A stretch of DNA of 64,000 nt from Posidoniimonas corsicana (GCF_007859765.1 NZ_SIHJ01000001.1:2047311-2111310); one strand, 5' to 3'; counted from the first letter of the stretch, positions 51,303-60,651 are shown. Numbers and translations are program-made. The notes: generated by a model not told the origin, from the letters alone.

Positions 51303-52499
51303 ATGCGGATCCTATTCCACGACTACGCCGGACATGCGTTCCCCCTGCAGCTGAGCCGCAGCCTGGCGGCGCGGGGGCACCAGGTGCGGCACCTGTACTG
51401 CGGCTCCACACTGACGCCGCAAGGCGAGTTGGAGCGTCGGCCGGACGACCCCGAGAGCTGGGACATCCGCGTAATCGATCTGGGGGAAGAGATTCCGAAG
51501 ACCAAGTTTCTCAAACGCTACGGCATGGAGCGTCGGTACGCCGGGCTGCTTGCCGAACAGTACGGCGCGTGGCGGCCCGAGGTGGTAATCTCGGGACAGA
51601 CACCGTCCATCGCTCAGCTGCCTCTCGCCAAGCTGTGCCGCCGCGATAACGTGCGTCTGGTCTCATGGATTCAAGACATCTACGGCATCGCGGCCCAGAA
51701 GATGCTCCGCAAGAGGCTGCCTGTCGTGGGCCAGCTGGCGGCGGCCCACTTCATCCGCATCGACAAGCGCTGTGCGCGGATGAGCGACGCGCTGGTAGTC
51801 ATCTCCGAAGATTTCCGTGACATCTTTCTGCGCTGGGGCATCCCGGACGACCGGATCCACACGATCCACAACTGGGCCATCATCGAACAGCTGCCGGTTG
51901 GGCAGCGCGACAACTCGTGGTCTCGCGAGAAGGCCCTGGCGGATGGAATGCGGTTCGTCTACTCCGGCACGCTAGCGATGAAGCACAACCCCGAGCTTCT
52001 CCTCCAACTCGCCAAGCGCCTCGGCAACGAGGAGGCAGGCGAGATGGTGGTGATCTCCACTGGCCCGGGCGTCGAGTGGCTCCGTCAGCAGCAGGCGAAG
52101 CACCCCGACGCGGCGATGAAGTTGATGGGCTTTCAGCCGTTCAGCGAGCTCGAGAACGTGCTCGCGAGCGCCGACGTGCTGGTCGCGATCCTGGAGCCCG
52201 ACGCCGGCGTGTTCAGCGTCCCCTCCAAGGTGCTCAGCTACCTCTGCGCGCAGCGGCCGCTGCTGATGGCCCTGCCGGCGGAGAACCTGGCCGCGAAGAT
52301 CGTCCGGGAGAGCAACGCCGGTCTGCTCGTTGCCCCCGACGACATCGCCGGGTTTTGCGAGGCCGGGATGCGGTTGGCCCACTCGCCCGACGAGCGCGCA
52401 GCGATGGGCGCCGCGGGCCGCGCCTATGCCGAGGCGAACTTCGACATCGCCAAGATCACCGACCGATTCGAGGCGATCCTGTCCGGACAGTGCGGCTGA
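51303..52499 (+). CDS. Glycosyltransferase, GT4 family (WbuB-like)
   Basis: 398 residues. Starts 'RILFHDYAGHAFPLQLSRSLAARGHQV', with the family's N-terminal Rossmann strand and the 'SRSLAARGHQV' acceptor-domain helix. 'DNVRLVSWIQDIYGIAAQKM' is where WbuB-like enzymes have WxxDxxP-type segments. Domain 2 has 'FVYSGTLAMKHNPELLLQLA', 'MVVISTGPGVEWLR' and 'VFSVPSKVLSYLCAQRPLLMAL', a WbuB-type block (VPSKxxxYLAxxxP). Last gene of the EPS cluster; convergent with metG, 36 bases away. It likely adds the final sugar of the repeat unit. Confidence 0.88.
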   Translation: MRILFHDYAGHAFPLQLSRSLAARGHQVRHLYCGSTLTPQGELERRPDDPESWDIRVIDLGEEIPKTKFLKRYGMERRYAGLLAEQYGAWRPEVVISGQTPSIAQLPLAKLCRRDNVRLVSWIQDIYGIAAQKMLRKRLPVVGQLAAAHFIRIDKRCARMSDALVVISEDFRDIFLRWGIPDDRIHTIHNWAIIEQLPVGQRDNSWSREKALADGMRFVYSGTLAMKHNPELLLQLAKRLGNEEAGEMVVISTGPGVEWLRQQQAKHPDAAMKLMGFQPFSELENVLASADVLVAILEPDAGVFSVPSKVLSYLCAQRPLLMALPAENLAAKIVRESNAGLLVAPDDIAGFCEAGMRLAHSPDERAAMGAAGRAYAEANFDIAKITDRFEAILSGQCG

Positions 52500-52535
52500 C
52501 ACGTCCCCGCCGCCCGAACATTACTTGCGCCGGCG

Positions 52536-54632
52536 CTAGTGCACCCGCTGCCCGGCCTTGGCGCCTTCGTCGGGCGAGAGCACGAACACCTCTTCGCCGC
52601 CGGGGCCGCTGGCGACCACCATGCCCTCGGACAGGCCGAACTTCATCTTGCGGGGCGCAAGGTTGGCCACCATCACCACCAGGCGGCCGACCAGCTTCTC
52701 CGGGTCGTACGCGGCCTTGATGCCGGCGAACACCTGCCGGTACTGCCCGCCGCCGAGGCTGAGCTTCAGCTTCAGCAGCTTGCGGGCTTCCTCGACCTGC
52801 TCGGCTGAGACCACGCGGGCGACCCGCAGGTCGACCTTCATGAAGTCGTCGAAGTTGCACTCGTCGGCCAGCGGCTCGGCCTCCAGGCAGTCGCCCGAGT
52901 CTTGCCAGGTGTCGGACTCGTCGAACTCGGCGGGCGCGGGCATCGCGACAGTTTCATCTTCGGACGGGTCCACTTTGTTCTCTTCGATCATCGCGTTTAC
53001 CTTGACGGGGTCGACTCGGGTCATCATGTGTTTGAACTTGGCCACCGGGGCGCCAACCAGCGGGGTCTGGGCCTGGTCCCAGTTGGTGATCTCCTCGTTG
53101 AGGAGGGCGCCGGCTTGTTCGGCGATCTTCGGCAGCACCGGCGTCAGGTAGACGACGATCTGCCGGAACAGGTTGAGCGCCACAGTGCACACGTCCTGCA
53201 GCCGCTGGGCCTGCAACTCGTCCTTGCGGAGCTCCCAGGGCTTGTGCTCTTCGACGTAGGGGTTCGCCTTGTCGGCCAGCGCCATGATCAGCCGCATCGC
53301 GCGGCTGTAGTCGCACGCCTCGTAGGCGGCGGCGATCTCTTCACCGGCGGCCGCCGCTGCGGCAAACAGCCCGCCGTCGTCGGGGTACTCCTTGGAGAGG
53401 CCCGTCTGTTGCACGAACTTGGCGCTGCGGCTGGCCAGGTTCACTACCTTGCCGACCAGGTCGGTGTCGACCTTGGCGATAAACTCGTCAAGCGAGAGGT
53501 CGATGTCGTCGACGCGGCTGGACAGCTTTGATGCGTAGAAGTACCGCAGGTAAGACGGGTCCAGGTGGTTCGCGTAGCTGCGGGCGGTGATGAAGGTGCC
53601 CTTGCTCTTGGACATCTTCTCGCCGTTCACGGTCAGGAAGCCGTGGATGTGCACCTTGGTGGGCAGGCTGAAGCCGGCGGTCTTGAGCATGCCGGGCCAG
53701 AACAGCGTGTGGAAGTAGGTGATGTCCTTGCCGATGAAGTGGTGCACCTCGCAGTCGTCGGACTTCCACCAGTCGTCCAGCTTCTCGCCGTGTTTGTCGC
53801 ACCACTGCTTGGTGCTGGCGATGTAGCCGATCGGCGCGTCGAACCAGACGTACCAGTAGTTCTCAGGGAAGTCCGGAATCTCAAAGCCGAAGTACTTCCG
53901 AGGTCGTGTTACATCCCAGTCTCGCAACGGCGCGACCTCGCCGGTAGTCTCGTCCTTGGCGTAGAGGAAGTGGCCCTTAAGGTAGTTGGCGATCTCAGGC
54001 TGTAAGGCGTCCGACTCGTCTACCCAACCTTCCAGGAAACTCCGCAGCTTCTCTAGTACGACAAATTTGTGCGGCGCGGTCCGCAGCTCGGGCGTGGCGC
54101 CGGACAACACGCTCTTAGGTTCGACTAACTCTGTCGGCTGGTAGTTGGCCAGACACTTCTCGCAGTGGTCACCGTACTGATCAGCGGCGCCGCAGTTGGG
54201 GCAGCCGCCGCGGACGAACCGATCCGCCAGGAAAGTCTCTTCCACTGGATCGTAGGGCTGCTCGACATCACGTTCAGAGACCAAGTCGGCTGTGACTATC
54301 TTGGACCAGATCTCGCCGCACAGCTCCCGGTTCTCCGGGCTGTTGGTGCTGCCGTAGTTGTCGAAGGCGATCTGGAACTCGGCGAAGTCCGCCTCGTGCT
54401 GGCGCTGCATGTCCGCGATCAGATCTTCCTCGCTGCGGCCCTCCTGCCGGGCGCGGATCATGATCGCGGTGCCGTGGGTGTCGTCGGCGCAGAAGTACTT
54501 GCAATTGTTACCACGCAGCTGCTGGAACCGGACCCAGATGTCGGTCTGCAGGTATTCCACCAGGTGCCCGATATGGATCTGGCCGTTGGCGTACGGCAGG
54601 GCTGCGGTAACCAGGATTCGACGCGGTGGCAT
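52536..54632 (-). CDS. metG: Methionyl-tRNA synthetase
   Basis: 698 residues from ATG 54632; the longer frame to 54740 is not needed. Charges tRNA-Met and initiator tRNA in the cytoplasm. Class I signatures: '[17 protein letters not shown]' with HIGH at 20-23 and '[11 protein letters not shown]' (KMSKS) near 338. A zinc-binding insert has [17 protein letters not shown] with the two CxxC pairs of the four-Cys type. The anticodon domain follows, and the last about 110 residues are the Trbp111-type tRNA-binding OB fold ('[20 protein letters not shown]', '[19 protein letters not shown]', '[20 protein letters not shown]'). This long form is typical of bacterial MetG dimers. Convergent with the EPS cluster. 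Confidence 0.97.
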   Translation of the reverse strand: MPPRRILVTAALPYANGQIHIGHLVEYLQTDIWVRFQQLRGNNCKYFCADDTHGTAIMIRARQEGRSEEDLIADMQRQHEADFAEFQIAFDNYGSTNSPENRELCGEIWSKIVTADLVSERDVEQPYDPVEETFLADRFVRGGCPNCGAADQYGDHCEKCLANYQPTELVEPKSVLSGATPELRTAPHKFVVLEKLRSFLEGWVDESDALQPEIANYLKGHFLYAKDETTGEVAPLRDWDVTRPRKYFGFEIPDFPENYWYVWFDAPIGYIASTKQWCDKHGEKLDDWWKSDDCEVHHFIGKDITYFHTLFWPGMLKTAGFSLPTKVHIHGFLTVNGEKMSKSKGTFITARSYANHLDPSYLRYFYASKLSSRVDDIDLSLDEFIAKVDTDLVGKVVNLASRSAKFVQQTGLSKEYPDDGGLFAAAAAAGEEIAAAYEACDYSRAMRLIMALADKANPYVEEHKPWELRKDELQAQRLQDVCTVALNLFRQIVVYLTPVLPKIAEQAGALLNEEITNWDQAQTPLVGAPVAKFKHMMTRVDPVKVNAMIEENKVDPSEDETVAMPAPAEFDESDTWQDSGDCLEAEPLADECNFDDFMKVDLRVARVVSAEQVEEARKLLKLKLSLGGGQYRQVFAGIKAAYDPEKLVGRLVVMVANLAPRKMKFGLSEGMVVASGPGGEEVFVLSPDEGAKAGQRVH

Positions 54633-54985
54633 AGCGGGTAACGGCGTTTCGGGGCGGGTGCTAGCGTCGCCGAGCGACGCCCGTGGGCCAAGCATTCTAA
54701 CGGTCGGGACCCGAGCTAGCGACCCGGATGGCACGGGCATTGCTTCGGTGACGGGCGTGGTTCGCCCGGCCTGGTGCTAGCGTCGGCCGGGCGGAATCGT
54801 GCGGGACCTGCTCTTGTCCGATCAACCGATCCGGCGCAAATTGACGGGACCCACACACAAGGCTACTCGTACGGAAACACTACAAGTCGACACCGCGGCC
54901 GCAGGATGCGTTCGCATGCCGACGAATTCAACCAGCCTGTTAGTCACGACTGATTGGGCGACCACGTCTCCAAGGAGGGAAACGA
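54633..54985. other. Intergenic between divergent metG and the thioredoxin-protease gene
   Basis: About 350 bases that must hold both promoters. TTGACG at 54841-54846 is -35-like, but no convincing -10 follows at the right distance. AAGGAGGGA at 54972-54980 is the ribosome site of the plus-strand gene. No frame looks protein-like and no riboswitch or T-box (STEM I/specifier) structure was recognised upstream of metG. Confidence 0.45.
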
Positions 54986-56455
54986 ATGGTCCATGCGACT
55001 CCCCGCGCTGCGCTTATCCTTCTCACTCTGCTGCCCGCGTCGCTCGCGGCTGCCCCGCAGGTGAAGCTGCTCGACTTCTCGCTGGCCACCTGCGGCCCCT
55101 GCCGGCAGATGGACCCGGTAGTGGCGCGGCTCGAGGCCGAGGGGTTCCACGTCGATCGCATCGACGGCGGCCGCTCGCCGCAGATCGCCGCGAAGTACGG
55201 CGTCAACCAGTACCCGACCTTCGTCGTCGTGGCGAACGGCCGTGAAGTGAAGCGGGTGGTCGGCATCACCCCGTACCAGGCATTGCGGAACATGCTGGTG
55301 GCGGCCGCCCCGCGACCGGCTGCCCCGGCCGGCCGGACCGTCCCCGCCGGCCGGCAAGCGACCTTTGTAGCGTCGGCGCAGCAGCCCGCGGCGGTGCTGC
55401 AGGCCGCCAGCAACAACGCGCCGCCGATTGACGTGCCGGGCGCCAATCCGACGGTCAAGGCGCCCGCCCCGTCGGCTAGTGCAGACACGCTGCTCAACGC
55501 CACGGTTCGCCTGACGGTCAAGGACGCCAGCGGCCAGAGCTTCGGCACGGGCACCATCGTCGACGCCCGCTCGGGCGAGGCGCTCGTGCTGACCTGCGCC
55601 CACCTGTTTCGCGGCGCCGACAAGCGGCCGATCGACAACCCGGCCGCTGTCACGGTCGAGTTCTACCAGGCCTCCGGGGGCCAGCCGCGCGTTGTCGAGA
55701 GCGCGCCGCTGTACTCCATCCTGAGCTGTAACTTCGAGAACGATGTCGCCCTGGTCTGCGTGCGGCCCACGGGTCAGCTCTCGCCGGCGCGGATCGCCGC
55801 CAACGCCAACGGCCTCCGCCAAGGTGACCCGGTGCTGAGCAGCGGGTGCGATCACGGCGCCGATCCGACCGTCCGCACCGGCGTGGTGAACGCCATCAAC
55901 CGCTACCAGGGCTGGGGCAATGTCTGCGCCAGCGGCGCGCCGGCGGTCGGACGCAGCGGCGGCGGCTTGTTCAACGCACGCGGCGAGGTGGTGGGCGTCT
56001 GCAACAATGCGGACTACCAGGACGACGAAGGCATCTACGCCTCTTTGGCAGAGGTGCACGCCGAGCTAGATCGGCTACAGCTATCGGCGATCTACCGTGG
56101 CGGGCCCTTGCCTACCCTGGCCGCTGACGACCGCCCTGCCCCGCCGACCCAACCTGCGGCGCCGGCCGCGTTCCTAGCGGACCAGGAGCCGATGGCGCCG
56201 CTGGCCGACGCGACCGTCCGCGCCCAGGGCCGTGACTCGACCGACACGATCGCGGGCCTGTCGCCGAGCGAGCGGGCCGCTATGCAAGAGATCGTGCAGC
56301 ACGCCAGCGAATCGGAAGTGGTGTGCGTTATCCGCCCGAAATCGGGTCAGGGCCGCAGCCAAGTAGTGACGCTCGAGAACGTCTCGCCCGAGTTTGTCCG
56401 GGCGTTGTTGGCCGCGTACCACTCGCAACCGAGCAAGGTCGGCGCTCCCCTCTAG
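54986..56455 (+). CDS. Exported thioredoxin-trypsin-like protease fusion
   Basis: 489 residues; AAGGAGGGA precedes ATG 54986 and the signal peptide ends at about 'SLAAA'. Domain 1 (about 25-110) is a thioredoxin: CGPC at 36-39, 'QYPTFVVV' with the cis-Pro at 77. A Pro/Ala linker (about 115-165) joins a trypsin-like serine protease domain (about 165-365) with the whole triad visible: His206 in TCAHLF, Asp253 in NDVALV and Ser324 in GRSGGGLF (usually GDSGG; the residue before Ser is Arg, not Asp). A second Pro-rich linker and a 100-residue C-terminal domain follow. The arrangement implies a periplasmic enzyme that reduces or senses disulfides and cleaves proteins; substrates are unknown. The next gene, a GGDEF-like membrane protein, starts 119 bases later. 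Confidence 0.85.
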   Translation: MVHATPRAALILLTLLPASLAAAPQVKLLDFSLATCGPCRQMDPVVARLEAEGFHVDRIDGGRSPQIAAKYGVNQYPTFVVVANGREVKRVVGITPYQALRNMLVAAAPRPAAPAGRTVPAGRQATFVASAQQPAAVLQAASNNAPPIDVPGANPTVKAPAPSASADTLLNATVRLTVKDASGQSFGTGTIVDARSGEALVLTCAHLFRGADKRPIDNPAAVTVEFYQASGGQPRVVESAPLYSILSCNFENDVALVCVRPTGQLSPARIAANANGLRQGDPVLSSGCDHGADPTVRTGVVNAINRYQGWGNVCASGAPAVGRSGGGLFNARGEVVGVCNNADYQDDEGIYASLAEVHAELDRLQLSAIYRGGPLPTLAADDRPAPPTQPAAPAAFLADQEPMAPLADATVRAQGRDSTDTIAGLSPSERAAMQEIVQHASESEVVCVIRPKSGQGRSQVVTLENVSPEFVRALLAAYHSQPSKVGAPL

Positions 56456-56574
56456 CGGCGCTACGGCCCGCACGTCTGCTGCAGCCGGCATGGTTGTTAC
56501 TACCCGCCCGTGCGGTCATCGGCAACGTGATTGCCCGCGCGGGCCCCTCGGCAGGGCCGACGTAGGGTTGCGGT

Positions 56575-57747
56575 GTGCGCCCCCGCCCGCCCTCGGACGA
56601 GCTCTTGACCATGCTGCTGCTCTACATCGCCCTGATCGCAACGCTCAACCTGTGTATCGGCTACGTGCTCGGGGCGACATTCGGCATGCGGACCGAGCTG
56701 CCGGCGGTCAAGCTGCCGAAGGTCCGCTGCTCGAAGTCTGTCGACGATGAGCCGCTGGTGCAGGCGCCTTCGGAGTCCCCGGTCAGGGAGGCCGCACCGC
56801 CCCCGCCAGCGGCGCCCGCCGAAACGGAGGAGGATCAGGACCTCATGTCCGGCCTGGCCGCGTTCCAGGCGCAGCTGGCGCAGATGGGCGAGGATCTGAA
56901 GGATTCACGGGACGACGCCGAGGCGTTCGACGCCAACGCGAAGACCATGCAGGACGCCAACCACGCCTACCTCGAGTCGGCCCAGCAGCAGATCGACAAG
57001 CTGCCCGAAGGCGATGTCCGACGCGACTCGGCTGCCGCCGGCGTGCAGGAAGTGGGCCGCATCAGCGACGAGTTCGACGCGATTGTCGACGAGGGGCTGG
57101 AAGACGATCAGACGCGGGCCAAGCTGGTCGACAAGTCGGACGAGCTCTCCGAGAAGGTCACTGAAGTCCGCGAGACGCAGGCGGAGCAGGACCGCGCCGC
57201 CCGCTCGACCGCGGCCGCCGAGGCCGGCCTCGCGACGCTCGACAGCCTGCTGGAGCAGATCGACGCGGCGCTCAGCGACGGCGCCGAGCCGAAGCACCGC
57301 ACTGTGGTGCTGGTCCGCCGCGACGCGGCAGAAGCCGAACAGACCGACGAAGGCCTCGCGCAGAAACTGCGGGCCAAGGTGCGGCAAATCGTCCGCGACG
57401 CGGCGCCCGACGCGGGCCTGGTCGCCGCTTTCGACGACGACCAGATCCTCCTAATGCTCGAGGAGGGCGACATCGACGCCATGACGGAGCGGATCGATAC
57501 GCTTCGGCAGCAGATCGAGAAGACGACGTTCACCGTCAACGGCGCCCAGCACAGCACGACCATCACCTGCGCGATCGCCGACCTGCCCGGCGCCGAATCG
57601 CACGACGACGTTCTGGAATGCCTCAAGGAGGCGATGGACGAGTCGGCCCGTTTCGGCGCCAACCGCACCTTCCATCACGACGGCAAGTTTCCGACTCCGG
57701 CGCCGCCCACCGAAGCGGCGGTCGAGCCGCAGACCGTCGAGCTGTGA
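56575..57747 (+). CDS. Membrane-anchored degenerate GGDEF-like protein
   Basis: 390 residues from GTG 56575, or 378 from ATG 56611; both give the same transmembrane helix ('LLLYIALIATLNLCIGYVLG'). After a Pro-rich linker, a long acidic coiled coil (about 95-215) is followed by a domain at about 225-365 that reads like the C-terminal half of a diguanylate cyclase: 'RTVVLVRRDAAEAEQTDEGL', 'LVAAFDDDQILLMLEEGD', 'FTVNGAQHSTTITCAIADLP', 'DDVLECLKEAMDESARFGAN'. The GGDEF active motif is replaced (AFDDDQILL), so it probably makes no c-di-GMP and may be a receptor or scaffold. Same strand as the thioredoxin-protease gene, 119 bases downstream; a joint operon is possible. Confidence 0.7.
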   Translation: MRPRPPSDELLTMLLLYIALIATLNLCIGYVLGATFGMRTELPAVKLPKVRCSKSVDDEPLVQAPSESPVREAAPPPPAAPAETEEDQDLMSGLAAFQAQLAQMGEDLKDSRDDAEAFDANAKTMQDANHAYLESAQQQIDKLPEGDVRRDSAAAGVQEVGRISDEFDAIVDEGLEDDQTRAKLVDKSDELSEKVTEVRETQAEQDRAARSTAAAEAGLATLDSLLEQIDAALSDGAEPKHRTVVLVRRDAAEAEQTDEGLAQKLRAKVRQIVRDAAPDAGLVAAFDDDQILLMLEEGDIDAMTERIDTLRQQIEKTTFTVNGAQHSTTITCAIADLPGAESHDDVLECLKEAMDESARFGANRTFHHDGKFPTPAPPTEAAVEPQTVEL

Positions 57748-57751
57748 CGCG

Positions 57752-58219
57752 CTACTCGCTCTTGAGCGCGAACACCGCCTCGATCTCGACCGCCATGCCC
57801 GCCGGGAGCGATGGGGCACCGATGGCGCTGCGGGCGGCGACCCCGGCGTCCTCGCCGAACACCTCCCGCATCAGCTCACTGAAGCCGTTGATCACTGCGG
57901 GGTGGTCGGTGTACTCCGGCGTGCAGCAGACCAGGCCGAACGTCTTCACGAGCCGGTCGACACGGTCCAGGCTGCCGTAGGCAGCCCGCAGGGTCGCCAG
58001 CATCGCCAGCCCGGTCTGACGGGCCGCGGCGTACCCCTGTTGCGTGTCCAGGTCGGCGCCGACGCGGCCCTTGGTCAGCTCGCCGGACGGCGAGAGCGGC
58101 CCGTGCCCCGATGTGTACGCGAGCCCGTCCACGGTCAGGACCGGCTTGTACAGGCCCATGGCCTTGGGGGCGGGGGGCAGCTCCAAACCGAGGGAGGCAA
58201 GCTTCGCTTCAGCACTCAT
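57752..58219 (-). CDS. RidA/YjgF/YER057c/UK114-family protein
   Basis: 155 residues. 'GLAYTSGHGPLSPSGELTKG', 'ARQTGLAMLATLRAAYGSLD' and 'ARSAIGAPSLPAGMAVEIEAVFAL' are the family's landmarks; the last carries the Arg and the LPxGxxVEIE block around the imine-binding pocket. It belongs to the RidA subgroup with an N-terminal 20-residue extension (MSAEAKLASLGLELPPAPKA), sometimes called YjgF-like group. RidA hydrolyses reactive enamine/imine by-products of pyridoxal enzymes such as threonine dehydratase. GGAG precedes ATG 58219. It is convergent with the GGDEF-like gene, four bases away. Confidence 0.92.
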   Translation of the reverse strand: MSAEAKLASLGLELPPAPKAMGLYKPVLTVDGLAYTSGHGPLSPSGELTKGRVGADLDTQQGYAAARQTGLAMLATLRAAYGSLDRVDRLVKTFGLVCCTPEYTDHPAVINGFSELMREVFGEDAGVAARSAIGAPSLPAGMAVEIEAVFALKSE

Positions 58220-58286
58220 GCAGGTTTCTCCGAAACGCCCAGCGGCGGCGTGGCCGGCGGGCGGGGTTGCTAGTTGGACAGCAGTC

Positions 58287-58673
58287 TTAGGCTTGGGGCG
58301 GTCCGTACACCTGGCTGGGGTCGAACACGCGTTGACCCACCACCCGCAGGCCCTGGTCGGTGACCTCCCGGTAGAAGCAGCTCTGGTGGCCGGTGTGGCA
58401 GGCGGCGCCCCCCAGCTGCTCGACCCGCAGGACGATGGCGTCCGCGTCGCAGTCGATCAGCACCTGCTTAACGACCTGCTCGTTGCCGCTCTGTTCCCCC
58501 TTGCGCCACAGCCGTTGCTTGCTGCGGCTGTAGTAGACAGCGCGGCCGGTGCGGAGGGTCTCCTGGTACGCCTCGCGGTTCATGAACGCCAGCATCAGCA
58601 CCTGGCCGGTCTCGGCGTCCTGCGCCACCGCGGGTAGCAGCGTCTGTTCGTCCTGGAAAGCGGGCTCGGTCAT
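58287..58673 (-). CDS. hisI: Phosphoribosyl-AMP cyclohydrolase
   Basis: 128 residues from ATG 58673, the single-domain HisI without fused HisE. Opens the purine ring of phosphoribosyl-AMP in step 3 of histidine biosynthesis. '[21 protein letters not shown]' begins the fold, '[22 protein letters not shown]' is the substrate-binding block, and '[30 protein letters not shown]' (cited by DCDADAI and CHTGHQSCF) carries the Mg-binding Asp residues and the zinc Cys/His ligands. It stands 67 bases from RidA on the same strand; other his genes are not in the window. Confidence 0.96.
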   Translation of the reverse strand: MTEPAFQDEQTLLPAVAQDAETGQVLMLAFMNREAYQETLRTGRAVYYSRSKQRLWRKGEQSGNEQVVKQVLIDCDADAIVLRVEQLGGAACHTGHQSCFYREVTDQGLRVVGQRVFDPSQVYGPPQA

Positions 58674-58956
58674 GGGCTGTTTCTGCGGCGTGTGGGGGGC
58701 TGGCGGCCAGCGGTCGAGCATACCGCAACCGGCGGCGGGCAGCTATACGCGGCACAACCGTCCCGACCCGGTCGGGCGATCGGAGCGAGGCGCGCCACCC
58801 CCACCACTGCTGCCGGCGGCACACGCGGAGCATGCCGACATCATCACGCCGCCGCTAGATTCGCCGGCCCGGTGCGCCGATCCCTAACCCGTGGCCCGAG
58901 CCGTAGCCCGGCGCCGCCCCGAGCGAGCCCTGTACCCGAGTGGGAGCACCGTCCAC

Positions 58957-59541
58957 GTGGATACCTCACTGACCATCGTCCTGCCCGTCCACAACGCCGA
59001 GGCGCACCTCCGCCGCAACGTGAGCAGGGTGCTGGAGGTCGCGGCCGAACTGACCCCGCGGTTCGAGCTGCTGGTGGTTGACGACGGCTCCACCGACGAC
59101 ACCTTCGAGATCGCCAGCGAGCTGGCGGCCGAGTACCCACAGCTGGCGGTCGTGCGCAGCGGCCTGCGGAAAGGCCTGGGCGGCACGCTGCGTGACGTGA
59201 AGCGTCGGGCGTCGGGCCGGGTGGTGATCGTGCACGATGGCGTGTCGACCATCAACGCCAACGAGCTCCGCACGCTCTACCTGGGCGCCGATGACGAGGT
59301 GAGCGTCGAGGACCTCCGCCGCCCCGCTATCGCGCACAAGGCGATGGTGGCCGCGCACAGCCGGCTGCGTGGCTTCCAGGTGATCGACCCCTCCGAGGTC
59401 GAGTCCTCTCAGCCGGCCGCTCCCCGACCTGCGCGAGCCCGCCGCGCCGCGACCGAGCCGCAGCCCGGCGTGGGCCAGATCCCCCCGCTCCCAAAGCCGA
59501 ACTTCTTGGGCGCGATGGGCGATTTCGCTCGGGGCGAGTGA
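58957..59541 (+). CDS. Truncated GT2-type glycosyltransferase domain protein
   Basis: 194 residues from GTG 58957 with GGGAG upstream; a longer frame to 58891 is Arg-rich. 'TIVLPVHNAEAHLRRNV' and 'LLVVDDGSTDDTFEIA' (41-48) are the nucleotide-binding start of a GT2 GT-A fold. The next strand, where the metal-binding DxD usually falls, reads 'RVVIVHDGVSTINANELRTLY' with no DxD, and the rest of the catalytic domain is missing. The C-terminal 70 residues are Pro/Ala/Arg-rich with an ending 'PKPNFLGAMGDFARGE'. Probably not a working transferase; it may be a domain that binds a nucleotide or sugar nucleotide, or a decaying gene with an intact frame. It stands alone. Confidence 0.7.
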   Translation: MDTSLTIVLPVHNAEAHLRRNVSRVLEVAAELTPRFELLVVDDGSTDDTFEIASELAAEYPQLAVVRSGLRKGLGGTLRDVKRRASGRVVIVHDGVSTINANELRTLYLGADDEVSVEDLRRPAIAHKAMVAAHSRLRGFQVIDPSEVESSQPAAPRPARARRAATEPQPGVGQIPPLPKPNFLGAMGDFARGE

Positions 59542-60080
59542 TCGAGCCGCCAAATCCGTCAAGCTTTCGGACAGCGGCGAAAAAAATTCTCCAAATTTCG
59601 GACGCCTGCAGCGCGTTCGAATCTGCTACACCGGCGCGGAATTGATGTGGCCGAATCGCTCAAGAGAGCGCTTGCGGTCCAGCCAAGTGTGGCGATTCGC
59701 GCAGGCGCCTGTGAGGTGCGTAACTACTTATCTTTTCGTCGGTTAGGATAGCCGGCGTCTTCGCTTGCCCGACCGCGGCGCCCTGTTTACGATGATCGCG
59801 GAACGGGGAATGGCGGCCACTGATTGGCCACATCTCCTGAGGATCAGGCCCGGCGGTTGACCGCCGCCCCTGCGGCGGCGTTCAGGGTGCGGGCCGAGCG
59901 GCCAACGTCACGGAAAACGGCGCTGCTGTCAGCAGACCAGCGCGCTGGGCGTAGGCCATCTGCAAGGCGCTTGCGGCGATTCCCACCGATCCGACAGCGC
60001 GCCCGGTGCGTACGTTGTCGGGAGGGGACGCCGGCAGTTCTTATCTCATCTGCTTTCGGAACAGAGGACGGAGGCCTAGT
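59542..60080. other. Intergenic, no gene seen
   Basis: About 540 bases, with A/T-rich patches near 59578 (AAAAAAATTCTCCAAATTT) and 59720. GGAGG at 60070-60074 serves the next gene. A G/C-rich stem CCGCCGC-CCCT-GCGGCGG sits near 59861-59878. No repeat, RNA gene or credible small protein was identified. Confidence 0.45.
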
Positions 60081-60629
60081 ATGAACCTTGTTGATGATTG
60101 CGGCGCTACGCCCGGTGTGAACAACGGCAGCGGCGCCCCCATCGCCGCCAATCGCGATCAGACCGCCGAGTCGCGGGCGCTGCACCGCATCGCTGAGGTG
60201 CAGAACGAGCAGGGGATATCCAACCGCAGCGTGGTGCGTCGCACCGGACTGACCATGGAGCAGGTCCGCAATCAGTTGGAGCCGTCGGCCAACCTGCGTC
60301 TGTCGGACCTGTACACCTGGCAGCAGGCGCTCGAGGTGCCCATCGCGGACTTGCTCGTCGACTCTGAGGCCCCGCTGTCCGGCGCGGTGCTCAACCGCGC
60401 CCGCATGCTGCGGACGATGAAGACCGTCCGCGCGATGAAGGAGGCCAACAAGGAGCCGGCGATGGAACGGTTCATCACGATGCTGGAGAACCAGCTGCTG
60501 GAGATCATGCCCGAGCTGCAGGACGTCACGGCCTGGCACACGGTAGGCCAGCGGCGGACGCACGACGAGGTGGGCCGCGCGGCGGAACGCCCCATCTCCG
60601 AGACGTTTGTCCGCGACGGGCTTCAGTAG
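60081..60629 (+). CDS. HTH (XRE/Cro-like) regulator
   Basis: 182 residues from ATG 60081, which is preceded by GGAGG; the frame open to 60006 is rejected. The N-terminal 30 residues are disordered-looking. The helix-turn-helix is at about 45-105: 'RIAEVQNEQGISNRSVVRR', 'GLTMEQVRNQLEPSANLRLS' and 'LYTWQQALEVPIADLLVD' match the Cro/C1 fold with an unusual long loop. After it comes a basic helical segment ('ARMLRTMKTVRAMKEANKEP') and 'MERFITMLENQLLEIMPEL', perhaps for dimerisation. Such regulators are conserved in planctomycetes, but regulated genes are not known. A small hairpin follows the stop. Confidence 0.8.
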   Translation: MNLVDDCGATPGVNNGSGAPIAANRDQTAESRALHRIAEVQNEQGISNRSVVRRTGLTMEQVRNQLEPSANLRLSDLYTWQQALEVPIADLLVDSEAPLSGAVLNRARMLRTMKTVRAMKEANKEPAMERFITMLENQLLEIMPELQDVTAWHTVGQRRTHDEVGRAAERPISETFVRDGLQ

Positions 60630-60633
60630 TCCC

Positions 60634-60649
60634 TACGGCGGGCGCCGTA
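60634..60649. terminator. Short hairpin between convergent genes
   Basis: TACGGC (60634-60639) pairs with GCCGTA (60644-60649) around GGGC. It lies between two convergent stops and may end transcription from either side, although no T-run follows. Confidence 0.4.
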
Positions 60650-60651
60650 AA

